Source: Mesostigma viride (Eukaryota > Streptophyta > Mesostigmatophyceae > Mesostigmatales > Mesostigmataceae). Taken from it: 60,000 bases of DNA. Location: positions 999,727 to 1,059,726 of the forward strand of contig RPFO01001598.1 in NCBI GenBank assembly GCA_009746045.1, read 5' to 3'. The notes below the pieces were generated by a model. The model made no database searches and was not told where the DNA came from. It saw only the letters and a program-made list of their open reading frames with translations. Shown piece after piece: positions 1 to 11,500 of the stretch; the stretch's first letter is position 1; the number at the start of each line of letters is the position of its first letter. The position numbers and the translations under genes are program-made.

Positions 1-724
1 CCCCATGGATGATGCCTTCAACATTTAGCCACGCTATGTCTATAATGGGTGCTGCCCCTTGGCACAAGCTCTACAAACAGGTCGTGGACCGGCTGGATCG
101 CATAGTATCTCCGCACATCTGAACCCTGTGATGCCAGATCTCCTTTGCGGCCGTTCCGAGCTTGGCACTGGATTCGTTGTCCACATCGTCGCGTCGCTGC
201 CGCAACACGATGTTTTCTGGCATCCGCGGGCTTTTGGTTCCCGCCGCACATTTGAAAGTGCTGTCCTCCGGCTTTTTGCCTTTGCACCGTGTGCAGTTCT
301 TGGACGTTTGGAATCATGGCATGGCTAACGTGATGACTGACTAGCTAGACCTTTTCAGTGGTTTTCCATTTGCGGGTATTTCCTCGTAAATGGTGGGAGA
401 GCGATCGCAGCAATGGTGCTCACCACTAGACACTCCCGGCCAGTTAGGCTAGAAACACACGCCCTGATCAAGCATGCTGTTTCCGGCCCCACCGTCTAGG
501 TCATCTAGTCGCTCCACACGTAAGCCAGCCATAATTTCAATGCACAAGGATACACATTTCCATCACCATTCATCTTCATCATCCTGAACGACTCGAAAAC
601 GCGGAAAAGATAACGGCAGGCTCGAGCTACCATGGTCCGGATTCTCCCGATTTCTGGCCTGCGCTGGTTGTCTCTTTGATAATGGGACCCCCATGGATGT
701 TGCATTAAGAATTTAGCCATGCTA
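1..724. other. Non-coding repeat-rich leader
   Basis: I see no credible gene. Two stretches are repeats: bases 1-60 resemble 690-725 (both hold a CATTTAGCCA/AATTTAGCCA then GCTATG string), so a unit starting before the window is probably repeated. Bases 613-680 match the reverse complement of about 30043-30115, with shared strings such as GAGCTACCATGGTCCGGATT, so this is a dispersed repeat. Open frames here are short and lack protein character. Confidence 0.6.
613..680 (+). repeat. Dispersed repeat, inverted partner near 30043-30115
   Basis: The strings GAGCTACCATGGTCCGG, ATTCTCCCGAT and GGCCTGCGCTGGTTGTCTC occur here and, on the other strand, at about 30043-30115, just upstream of the degenerate LINE ORF1 copies. 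It may be the 5' part of a retroelement. The extent is judged by eye. Confidence 0.7.
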
Positions 725-1080
725 TGCCTATGCAGAGAGATGCTCTCTGTCGAGAAGCCATGCCCTAGCTCTTGTATAGCCATGATGATCTTCCCCCACA
801 TGACATACTCCCCCTTAGCTGGGCATAGTGTGAAGATCATGAGGGTGCCGGTGCCCTTGAGGCACCTAGAGCAAGTGCTGCTTACATTCCACTCTTGCAG
901 GAAGTAGCCTAGAATGTATTAAAAGCCATATGCCCCTTCTCAGGGATATGTGCTACATTGACTCCCAACGGAGTGATGTTGATAATTAATTAATTAATTA
1001 ATTAATGCCTATGCAGAGAGATGCTCTCTGTCGAGAAGCCATGCCCTAGCCCTTGTATAGCCATGATGATCTTCCTCCCC
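725..1080 (+). repeat. R1 repeat: full copy and start of a second
   Basis: A unit of about 280 bp begins with GCCTATGCAGAGAGATGCTC and ends with a short hairpin (ACTCC-CAAC-GGAGT) followed by (TTAA)n at about 985-1004. A second copy starts at once (about 1005) and is near-identical until about 1078, where the candidate element 1086-4513 interrupts it. The rest of the second copy resumes at 4514. The layout, a 3' hairpin then a microsatellite tail, resembles SINE/LINE 3' ends. No box A/B promoter is obvious, so the class is not settled. Confidence 0.75.
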
Positions 1081-1085
1081 CGTGC

Positions 1086-4000
1086 CAGGATCCCCCCCTC
1101 ACATCACCTAAAATCGGTCCGTCCGGTTACATGAGATCCTGGGAATTTTGGCGCGAACGCGTCGCGTTGAGGACGACGGGACCAGAAAAATTCCACCTCG
1201 CATGGCTGTCGACCCTATGTCCGCCGGAATATCAGTCAAAAGTCAATTATGCATGTTAAGTCGCTGCGATGGATGCAAACGACGCGTAAACTCTCCTGCT
1301 TTGCGATGATGCATGGTAGATATTATTCGCGTATGTTCATGCGTCAAAATAATTCGCAAACTGAGACGCTGATTTTTTGTGTCGGCCAGATCTGGAATTG
1401 GCAGCGAAAATGCATGTTTATTAATTGTGGGGGAAACTTTTTTGTTGGAAGCTCACAATTCCCAAAAGGTGGAATCCGAATGGGCTTCAAGTCTACTTTC
1501 ACGAGCGCTAATCAGTTTTTCGAGAAACGAATCACATTTTCCAGGCTGTCGCATTACCTGCCGGCAGGTCAGATTTTGCTGTTTTCAGTGACGTTTACGA
1601 CCGTCCTTGCTTGATGCGTTTCTTCCTTTTTTTCGGCTCACGGCATGGCGGGGCTTGTTCCAACATGCCTGCGGAGGTGTAAGCTGTGTAGCCATGATTT
1701 AAAAGTCACATATTGCTCTCGCGCCACCATCTGTTACTGCTCGACACTGCAAGAAACACTGGTTGCCTGCTCGCAACGCAAGCACAAGCACGACAACGGT
1801 GCCCTAATCCACATCCAGGCGTGTATTTCCGAGAAAAACTTCAGGCTTTTGTCGCGGCATACCTTCGGTGTTCCAAGCCGTTCACCGCTCCCCGAAATAG
1901 TCTTATGACTCGCTTTTATAGCATTGTGGGTTCGCGTCCGCCATCTCCGCCGGGTGCTGAACGAGATGTTCGCGCTGAACCTGGACTGCAAGGTCGCCCG
2001 CTACCGGTTAGCTGTACGTATTTAGCAAGCTCTGGATGATATTGTCATGGTTTTGGTGCAGGAAGGTGCTGTGGGGGGGTCTATCTCACCTCTTTACCTA
2101 GCTTTCCTCCTCCTAGCTTGACAGCTAAGTTTGCATCAGGAAGTCATGCTTGTTGACAAAGCTCGATGGATATAAACCTTGGGATGTGCTGTGAAGGTGT
2201 TAGCATGCTTGCTTGAAGAATTGAATGCGTATTTGTGCAAGCCATGGACATTTTTTATTAAGGGCAGTAGGTAGCAGCCACGTTCTTATTCAATTGTGTC
2301 AGGACGTCTATGTTGCCTTTACTGCACTCTGTCCTAGAGGAGTTTGATGCCACTGTAGATGACTATGACCAGTGGGGTGGTGAGGATGGGCCGGTGTGCT
2401 GGGGTGAGCCTGAAGGGCACCTTGGATCACGTGACCCTTAGGCAATCATGCCAGGCTGTGCAGTTTATGGCTTGTGATGTATGGATGCAGCGGGTGAGGA
2501 GGTTGTCGTTGCCGTGGCCTGTGTTAGTGAACTCTATCATCTTTTAACTTACCCAAAGCCCCCCTAGACCTAAACTGCCTCGCCTTCTTTGAGGGGTTGC
2601 CTTCTTTGAGGAGTGCCATGTCTTGAAAGGTTTGTTGGGGCCCTGGCATTTCAGAGTAGGTTGAGGTGGAGAGGGGTGGCACACTGCTAGGTGATGGCAG
2701 GGCCATCCATGTGATGCACCTTACGTTGGGATGGGGACCATGCATTTGTTCTTGTTGCTAGCATGGGCAGGGTGAGCGGCTGGGAGTAAGGTGTAAGTGC
2801 TACTTGCGCCACTGTCCGAAAGGGGAGCTCCATGCGGTGGGCAAACAGCGTTGCAAGCGTACACTTAACACAAATGTGGTCTGATGCACTCAGCTGACCT
2901 GCCATTTCTCTTGATGCACCAAACCACACTAAAGGCTTGATATAGCCGGTAGGAAATGCATGTGCATGCAGTGTCAAAAGCAGAGAGGGACATTGTTAGC
3001 ACATGAGTGTGATTGTAAACCGATGAGTGTGAGCCTCCCCGTGCCATCTTATGCATTTTACACCTATTTTTGGCAATCCCCCATCATGCCGCAGTTATGC
3101 ACCGCCTATGCAAGGGGGATGAATAGACAGTTATAGGTGTGTTGAGGGATGAGATAAGGGTAAACATGAGGAGCCATGCAGGCTAAAACGGAAGGGCGAT
3201 GTCAACAGTGTGTTTGCCCAGATTTTGATGTCAGGAGGGGCTGAAAGATCAGTGGCCACGATAAACCTAGGTGGATTACATGAGAGATGACACGACCATG
3301 AGAGGGTGGTAGATGAGTTCAACTGAGAAGAGCTAGCATTACATGCACAGATTCTTAATGACCTATGGACTGTCCAAGGGTTGGAGTTCAGTGCACGTTC
3401 CAAAGACTATGATGAGCATGACGATGATGGCAAGGGGGCGGGGGGGCGCAATTAGGACAGGCACTGATGCAGAATTATGTTGTACAGCAGCTAGGTGCTG
3501 AGCTCAATTGAATAGCAGCCCAAGCCACTGCTGTCCTTGATTGCGCTTTGTATTTCCATGTAGCAGAGAGGCACCTGGCAGATATATATTTGGATTAGCT
3601 GCTATAAGACACGCACAGCAGGGGTGCCCAGCAGAGTGGGCCAAGTACTGCAAAGGAGATTGTGTGTGCTGCCGAGCGGGGCCCGTTTAGAAAAGAGACT
3701 GGTCAGCCGACAGGCACGACTGGTCAGCCAAGCTCCCCTTCTTGAGGCTTGTAGGCACTATGGTGCTTGTTCCGAATGCCAGCATCTACTGTGATTGATG
3801 GTGATTTTGTCCCTTGATGATCGCTTTTTTAGTCTGTGTTGGCTAATGTATCCAGCCCCAGTGGCATGTATATGAATCCCATGACAGCCATGACGATAAT
3901 TGAGTGAAGAATGCAAAGTTTTCCAAGACAATGGCGCAGAATATGGAGTATTTTTGCAAAAATCGCTCTATTTCTGCTTGCATCCGTCACTTTTAGTGGG

Positions 4001-4513
4001 CCGGCAGTGGTCCTAATATGTCCAACTTGTGTTCTAGTGTAAATTCAAGTATTGTGCTATTAATGTGACGAATTCTGGCATGATTGGGCCGCATATGTGC
4101 TGGCAGGGGCTTCATAAGTTTGAAAATAATGCACTAAAACGGTGTTTTGGCTCATGTATGCCAGAATTATAGCACATAGTTTGGTCCTACATTGCATACT
4201 TAAGGGTGGTTTTTGTATTTGGATATAAATTAATAAGCATGACCATTTCCAGCTGAATTGGACTACATTTACTACTTGTGTGTGGCTGCTATGCCTCCTT
4301 ATGCCTGGAAAACATCGTTTTTTGCACTTTTCCACGTCACGGTTTGATGCTAAAAATAGGTCAGTTGGCCCCCCAATTTATGTGATGTGAACAGGGTCCT
4401 AGGGGGACCTTAAGTCCAGAAAGGCACCCCGATCTGACTATATGTGTGGGAGATATGACCCCATGTAACAAAAAAGGCCGTTTTTAGGTGATGTGTTAGG
4501 CGGGTTGAACCTG
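1086..4513. mobile_element. Candidate 3.4 kb non-autonomous DNA transposon with imperfect TIRs
   Basis: The left end reads CAGGATCC, then after a short gap ACATCACCTAAAA-CGG and GTTACATG. The reverse complement of the right end reads CAGGTTCAACCC, then ACATCACCTAAAA-CGG and GTTACATG in the same order, giving about 55 bp of imperfect terminal inverted repeat. It splits an R1 copy, whose two halves lie at about 1005-1080 and from 4514. I could not find a clean target duplication, and some R1 bases seem lost at the junction. The interior has no recognisable transposase; its longest open frames are about 120 codons and look random. Confidence 0.55.
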
Positions 4514-5053
4514 AGACAGCATGGTGGTGCCGGTGCCCTGGTGCACCTAGAGCAAGGGTAGCTTACATTCCCACCCTTGCATGAAGTAGCCTAGGATGTA
4601 TTAAAAGCCATATTTGATCAGGCACTCCGCAAAGGTGAAAACCATTTGCGTTCAGTACCGGGCCGCGGAAAACGCGGAAAAACGCGATCTGCAAATGAAT
4701 CCGACCGGAAAAGCCATATGCCCCTTCTCTCGCTCTTGTATAGTTAGCTCTTGTATAGCCATGATGATCTTCCCCCCACATGACATACTCCCCCTTAGCT
4801 GGGCATAGTGTGAAGATCATGAGGGGGCAGGTGCCCCTGGTGCACCTAGATCAAGGGTAGCTTACATTCCCACCCTTGCATGAAGTAGCCTAGAATGTAT
4901 TAAAAGCCATATGCCCCTTCTCAGGGATATGTGCTACATTTACTCCCAACGGAGTGATGTTGATTAATAATAATAATAATAATGCCCCTTCTCAGGGATA
5001 TGTGCTACATTGACTCCCAACGGAGTGATGTTCCTAATTAATTAATTAATTAA
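4514..5053 (+). repeat. R1 repeat copies with inserted SINE piece and (TTAA)n tail
   Basis: The interrupted R1 copy continues here from its GGTGCCGGTGCCCTG segment. At about 4613-4710 it holds a piece matching the left part of the R3 SINE-like elements at 34268 and 57565 (AAAGGTGAAAACCATTTGCG then GGAAAACGCGATCTGC). A further R1 copy runs about 4740-4985 with an (AAT)n tail, then a short repeat of its 3' end, and ends in (TTAA)n at about 5036-5053. The piggyBac-like element is inserted in that tail. Confidence 0.7.
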
Positions 5054-6790
5054 CCCGTGTTTTTTTACAACGCGATACATCGCGTTGTAGGGTTAGAACG
5101 CGATGTATCGCGTTGTAATCTGACACGTGGCAAACCTATTAAACATGCGATTTTTGGTCTGAAACTTTCAAGATAGGTCAGAAACATCTCATAGAATTCA
5201 AGAAAAAATCCTGGTATTTTTGGTATTTTTTTTGTGACAGCTGCAAACAAATATGTACCACTGAAATCAGGCATTTTCGCGGGACGAAGGTGAAGACGAC
5301 GGCGATGGCGGCAGGTAGATCTCGCCAGTTTTCGCGCGAATTTCAGTGGCTGTTGGGTGGCACGACCATGATGATGCGTTCAAAGGTTGATAATTAGGTT
5401 TCTACGAGTTTGTTGAGGTACTGGGGCAAAGGAAACGTAGTTTTTTCCAGTTTCTCACCCAACTTTCATGCGGAAACCCTGGAAACCGGCATACATATTA
5501 TTACGTCAAGACTCGGGTCTGCTGCGGCACCATGCTTGGTATTTCCATGGTGTTTCGACTTCTTAACACATGTTTATTCATTCCGAACGTCCGGACTCTC
5601 GGCTAAACCGAGAATTGTGCAGACTTTTATTGGGTAGCGCCGGGCATGATGGTGCCTGCAAATAGCGTAAGGCGTGACCGTGGCTATTGCTACGGTATGC
5701 TGTATTTTCCTGGAAATGGCCTCTGCCACCGGCTCAATAGTGCTTGCAGGCGTAAGTATATCGTGTTTCTACCTAGTTTCTGCCAGTTTTCCACTTATTT
5801 CTACCGACCTCTGCCCAGCCTCTCTAAGACCGCCATCCTACTCGACGTTGCTTGCATGTCAGCCATAGCAGGTTGCAGTTGTGCAGTATTTAGGTGCTGT
5901 ATACGTCGTCAAGCCGTGCATATATCGTGAGGATTGGATGTTGATGGTTTATACTGCGTTGATTGTGCAAGAAGACCAGCTAGGTGCCCATAATCATGGT
6001 GTATAATCATGTGTTGTTAGCATCTTGCCACCATTTGCTAGCATGCATTCCAGCGTCATCTTTGCCTGCATGTAAGCTCATGGATCACTCAACCTATCCA
6101 AGCCTTGCATTTCACGTGCCTCTTTCTTTCAGTATTGCACGCGTTATGGAATGAAAACCCAGCACCTCCGTTCCCACGAGGCATGTGCTCAACACGTTGT
6201 GAGAGTGGATGATGCTTTGGCTATGGCTGCCTGATTCAGTCATATTAGGTCATCCAGTCATGATGTTTGATGCATGTTTGATGCTGTATAACTTATACAA
6301 CACCTATTTTCAACGTTTTGACCCTCCAAGCTCACTATGGCCCCGTTTATGGGGCTCATGTCGTTGCGTCATGTTGTGAAGGGCTCTCATTTTTCCCACT
6401 GCGTTGTACTGCGTTGTAATTGTGATGCTAATGAAAAATAGCTCCAGTGGCCCAATGGGCCTGAGTTTTGTTTCACAGAGCCTGCATATGTTGCCCATAG
6501 CTCGTGCAAGAAGCCAGATTTTTTTCATGAACCATTTGTGAATAAGCACATGACTTGTGACCTAGGGTCAAGAAATCGCGGTCATGGTCAGACCCCCCTG
6601 TATTCAAACCAGTGTATCTCTCTAATGAATAAGCATTTTGTAGGTCTGAGTAGCTCAAAAAATCCTTTGATTTATGGGCTTTCAGGAAAGTATATACATG
6701 ACCATGAAAAAAAATTTTCCTTAGGTGCTATACGCGTTCTAAAAAAAGCTTACAACGCTATATATCGCGTTCTAATTAAAAAAACACGGG
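5054..6790. mobile_element. piggyBac-like non-autonomous DNA transposon (1737 bp)
   Basis: The left end is CCCGTGTTTTTTTA and the right end is its exact reverse complement, TAAAAAAACACGGG. Both ends are flanked by TTAA (5050-5053 and 6791-6794). A CCC...GGG terminus with a TTAA target duplication is the signature of the piggyBac superfamily. Inside each end lie palindromic subterminal repeats built on AACGCGAT/ATCGCGTT. No transposase reading frame is present (longest frames under 100 codons), so it would depend on an enzyme encoded elsewhere. Confidence 0.85.
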
Positions 6791-6794
6791 TTAA

Positions 6795-7539
6795 TGCATG
6801 TAGACTGCGTCACCTGGATGGATGACATGGCGAAAACAAGGGACTGAGGGCCATGAGTGGTGAGTGCAGACGAAAGGGTTAGTAGGTTGAGGAAGATCAT
6901 CTGTGTACGCTACTGATCTCAAAAGCTTTTTTGTTAGAGCACAATCTATCATACAGTGACTTCTTATTATAGTAGTAAGTAATCACTACATGCGCTAGTG
7001 TTAAAAGGAGTAAGTAAGTAGGTGCGTGAACATGCACTGAAGGCATGCCACGGAGTACCCGATGAGGTACTTTTCTATGGGGATACTTCACCCACAAAGG
7101 CAAGTGGCGCGACTCACTCGCCCAGGTCTGGAGTCGCAGATAGCAACTCCGCGTCATCCGCACTATCCAAGACGACTGGGCCATGATGACGACTGTGCGC
7201 TGGGCCATGATGACGGACCCGTGTGGGGGTAGGTTGCATGCTAACACCGATAGCAAATTGGGAGGAGACTAGGGCAGTGCGGGCACATAACCTTCATCAG
7301 TATGAAACTGAAACTATCCAAATGAAGCTTACCCTGAGTCAGAACAGCCTGCCCATTAGCCCATGGCAATCCGGGCTCACCAAGTACTCAGGTACCACAT
7401 TGCATGACCCAGATCAGACCCCGCAAGGGGAGTGTTTCCAAGGGCGTTGGCAATCATCACAAGCTCCGCCCATGCCTTCTTGTCTTCTACTGTCTAGTAT
7501 GCACAGTTACTGTGATGATGCCACAGTTTCACAGATTGC
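6795..7539. other. Non-coding stretch
   Basis: No supported gene. The first bases carry TAGACTGCGTCAC, which matches the 3' end of the R4 repeat family at 12917-13051 and 29283-29405, so a truncated R4 piece probably lies at 6800-6815. The GCATGCCACGGAGTAC string near 7043 also occurs in the inverted repeats at 55217 and 57140. The 166-codon plus-strand open frame from 7223 starts with GTG and lies mostly antisense to the candidate exon at 7540-7690. Confidence 0.5.
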
Positions 7540-7690
7540 TCAGTTATGGTCGGTATGTCGCGACAGCTTCTCTGCGCGATGGCAGCGAGAAACCACTTCA
7601 TGGACCATCAGCCTCGACTGCTCCACGAAGAAGTCTTGGCGCCCGGCGTTTCGCAGCTTGCGGTCCATATCAGGGTTCCCTAGCACATAC
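7540..7690 (-). CDS. Candidate terminal exon of an unrecognised gene
   Basis: On the minus strand a good acceptor (TTTTCTATTTGCAG) at 7691 opens 50 codons ending in TGA at 7540-7542. The peptide starts YVLGNPDMDRKLRNAG, continues with a charged, helix-like stretch and ends with SRHTDHN. This composition looks like real protein rather than the low-complexity shadows nearby. One nucleotide precedes the first full codon, so an upstream exon must end in phase 2. A possible neighbour exon lies at 7980-8061 (acceptor GGTTACAG, donor CAG|GTGTGC, peptide starting VDVKNLFGPLPSER), but it ends in phase 0 and cannot join directly. I do not recognise the family. The gene would have to fit between here and 8556 or include undetected exons. 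Confidence 0.35.
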
Positions 7691-8556
7691 CTGCAAATAG
7701 AAAAGAAAAGAGGCCGACCTTAGCTTGGTGGGTTGCTTCTGTCATTTTTTTGAGGCATGCGGCCTTGCGCCGGACGGCACTTTTTCACCACACAATTCTG
7801 GTGCCTGAACGCATAGGCTGCACCTTGGCGTTCTATTTGCCGGCGTATCACGTAAGAATGCTGGGCCTCTTAGGTCACATAATGTGTGGGAGAAAAACCT
7901 CACACCCAGGTAATCGCTGCGCTGTTAACTAAGAACCATAGGCAGCGGCAGGATTGTAACGAAATGTAGCTCTGCACACCTGGCCCGAACACTGGCCAAA
8001 TCTTTGCCACCGCAGATCCCTTTCCGACGGCAGCGGCCCAAAAAGGTTTTTCACGTCAACCCTGTAACCTAGCTTTAGCGGCTACCCTTCCGTCTCACTG
8101 TAAAGATATCAAGCTATGTTCAGAAAAACACGATAAACCCACAAGCCGTGAAAGTTTGGTCATTCCTCCTCGATGGTGGCACTAATACGTCCTTACTGGG
8201 CTAGCCGTACACTCTACTTTGTCATTATGATGCACTACTCTATGAACTATTCCGCTATGCAATCCAGGTACAGACCAAGACTATGCAGCGGTCAGCTGCC
8301 CCTGCACCGCATCGGTCAGCAGCTCGCTAGTCCGCTGAGCACCCAACTGGGTGCATCAACACTACCCAGCCATGCGCGCCCCAGACCATGCGGGGCAAAG
8401 GGAAAGACCAACGCGTGCCAACAACATGCATGGAGCTCAAGTACGTGGGGCTGGCCAAAGCATGCGAAGCAAAAGCATGAGGACTTGGGGCGCCAAGGCC
8501 ACAAAGAACGAGAACTTGGGGCCACATGGGGCCAAATCACCCATCAGCTGAAAGCC
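7691..8556. other. Region between candidate exon and DUF4551-like gene
   Basis: This holds the 3' flank of the large minus-strand gene ending at 8557 and possible upstream exons of the 7540-7690 exon (best candidate 7980-8061, minus). No other convincing feature was found. The long plus-strand frame beginning at 8173 is mostly antisense to the last exon of the gene at 8557. Confidence 0.4.
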
Positions 8557-11500
8557 TTACTTGAGCTCCTCCTCGTACTCCTCGGCGAGGAACTGGGTGA
8601 TCCCCTTAATCCCCTCGGTGATCATGAGCACCGCACGCAGCAGCATGAACAGCTTCAGCCCGTCGAGGGCAAGCGCGGGCAGCGAGATCTGGTTGATGGC
8701 CGCCGAGAACATCTGCATCAGCCTGGGGGCGGCCACGGAGGCGGAGCAGGGGAAGCAAGGCCGAGTAAAGCATTGGCATCAGCCTGGGGGCAGCAACGTG
8801 GCGACACAGGGGACGCAGACTTTGCCGCATGGGAATTGGATAAGTGTGCATGTTGTGTATAAGGTGGAGGGGGGGGGGGGGGGAGGGCAGAGGGGAGAGG
8901 GGGGGGGAGAGAGAGAGGTGGGTGGGTGGGGGGGTCAACATGTGGTTGGGGGGCCCAATTGGGCGGCCACTAACAGCCATGCAGCCACACAGGCGCCTAA
9001 AAAACGGCAGTGCATGCCTGTGGAGGCAGTGCATACCTCCCCTTGACGACGGACATGGGGCACTTGCGGATTACGCGGGAGAGCACCAGCTTCTCGGGGA
9101 TTATGCCCTCCAGTGCACCCTGGCAGGTGGGCAGCGAGGCAATCAAGCAAAAAAAGCCACATGATGCGTTGTCCATCGTATGTTTACAACGTCATCACGA
9201 TCACCAAAGTGACCGCGATCCAGGAAGAGTCAGCGCATGAGCAAGGAATGCACAGATGCCTCCGACACAGCCGAGAATTTTCTCCAAGCTGAACACAGAT
9301 GAACTAGGCTTTGCGAGGGCCAGCTCTTCTGGCCATGGATTCAGCCAATAAGAAGATGAGGTGCCTGCAGCAGCTAAGCTTTGCAACCGCTGCGTTGCAG
9401 GAAGATATCTCAGGGCTGCTTTCAAACCAAGTGGACATCAAGATTGCTCTGAGCTAGATATTGATAGCTAAATACTACCATGAAGCAGATAGCAGGTCAA
9501 AGCAGGTGCATTAAGGTCGAACCAAGAGGAGTATACACACAGGTCTTTCTGAACATCGAAAGTAGTTAGCAGTACCTGAAAAACAGGACTCTGGAGATAG
9601 GGCAACCGCAGTGTGCGCTTACTCTCGCAGGTCATAAACAAGACCTCCAGCTCCTACCTCCAGGCAGCATATCTGTCATGGCAGACCAATCATCTCCGGA
9701 CACTATTTCTGCAATACTTTGGCTGCAGCACACCATGGTCAGACCATAGTTGTGGTTTTATACCACCACCACCGCCCCCGCCGCCTCCGCCGCCGCCGCT
9801 GCCACCGCTGCCGCCGCCAGTCCACCACCACCACCATCACCATCACCATCATTTTTATATCATCATTATCACATCATCATCAACGTCATGATTATTACTA
9901 CTTCGTATGATAATGATTCCCATTATTCTCACTACACCTAGTATTCCTATCGTGTGTAATTGTCCGGGCCATTTGGCTCACCTGTTCAAACAGTCCATCC
10001 AGGTCATGCAAGAGGTACGCAAGCACCTCCACGACCTTGGCGCCGAGCAACGCCGTGTCGGCATCCCCCGCCGCCAGCTCCTGTGAAGAGGACACGGACC
10101 ACGCCAGCCAGCGGGGGGTATCGGCAGCCAGCGGGTGAGCGATGGACCACGTCAAGGAAACTAGCTACCAAGCAACCTGCCCAATCGCATGATACCGTGC
10201 AATTACATGGTCGCCTGATGCCATGCAAGTGCACGATTGTCGGGTACTGTGGCAGCGAATGCAGCCGGGAAGCCACGTGGATGTATCTGTGTCACCGCTT
10301 GGCCACCCACGAGCAGCAAGTTGCCACACAGGGGTGCATGCTACATTCACGGCCATGCCTGCGGTCGCCGTAACTTTGATGCAGGGTTGAGGAAGACAAA
10401 GCCTTTTGGCAGCTACATCGGGTAGGGCTGTGCTACCCCGAGCATGCTCGGGGTTCCTGCATCCCGACGGGAGCCTTGATCTACCTCTCCTTGATACCGC
10501 CAGCTGTTGCCATCCCTTCCCTTCCCCCATACCCCTCCTCCATCCAAGAGGGGCCTCCTAATGCATACGATTTCTGGATACTAATGCCCTTATCTCATCC
10601 ACAACAGAGGCTGGGCGAGCCTTTAGGTGCATGCCTTTGGCAGCCTCACAGTACTGGGTCCACCGGTCACCACACCGCCCTAATGTCCATCCTTTGCGAG
10701 TATATATAGCCAGGTTTCGGTAATCCTAGCACACACCAGAGCCTGCGTTGTGGTACGTCGAGAACCATCAATTGCACAGGTCACAAGCTGCTGAAATGTG
10801 GGAGAGTGAGGAAAAAATACACATACGAATCCAGGGAGCGACCAAATCCTGACTGTGGCTAGGCATGGTATTGCGAGCCCCCCTAAGAATCGTCGCTCCA
10901 CCCCCAAACCCTTATTTCCATGTGGCTTGGTAGAATACCCGCTTTGTCAGCTTAACACTAGGGAATCTACCCCCTTTGACGCCTAGCTAGCCCATAGTCT
11001 GCTTCCCCAGGAAGTCCAGAGGAAGCCACACACCTCTGCGTCTGGGTCTGGCAGGCCCATCTTGGCGAGGGTGAAGCACATGCCCACCAGGTCCTCCAGT
11101 GAATAGGGGCTGCCAGCACCGCCCAGAAAAGCCACAGAAACGCGTTCAGAGGTAGATAGTGTCAGGCTCATGCCCCAAACCCTAAGTAATGGGATATTAT
11201 GCACCTTGTTCAGATGAATGTGTCCAGAGGTAGATAGTGTCAGGCTCATGCCCCAAACCCTTAGTGATGGGATACCGTTCAGTTTGCTCGTTGCCAAATG
11301 GACAACGTCTCCTCTACAGCCTAGGATGCACATGCAAGCTTCCTGGTCGGCTTCCTGCTCGAAGACAGCCAAACCAGTGGGAATGCAATTGTGAGCTCAC
11401 ACAAGGTAGAAGAAGCATGATCCACATATGCATGTCAGGGTAAGGAGATGGAAGCAGACGATAGCCAGCTGTGCAGGCAACAGATTAAGCAACACGTAAG

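Noticed and set aside
5410-5930. Transposase gene in the piggyBac-like element
   Set aside because: Frames are under 100 codons and show no DDD-type catalytic context or zinc-binding C-terminus.
7223-7723. 166-codon plus-strand open frame
   Set aside because: It starts with GTG, lacks protein-family character and overlaps antisense the more protein-like minus-strand exon 7540-7690.
8173-8862. 229-codon plus-strand open frame
   Set aside because: It is largely antisense to the last exon of the DUF4551-like gene.
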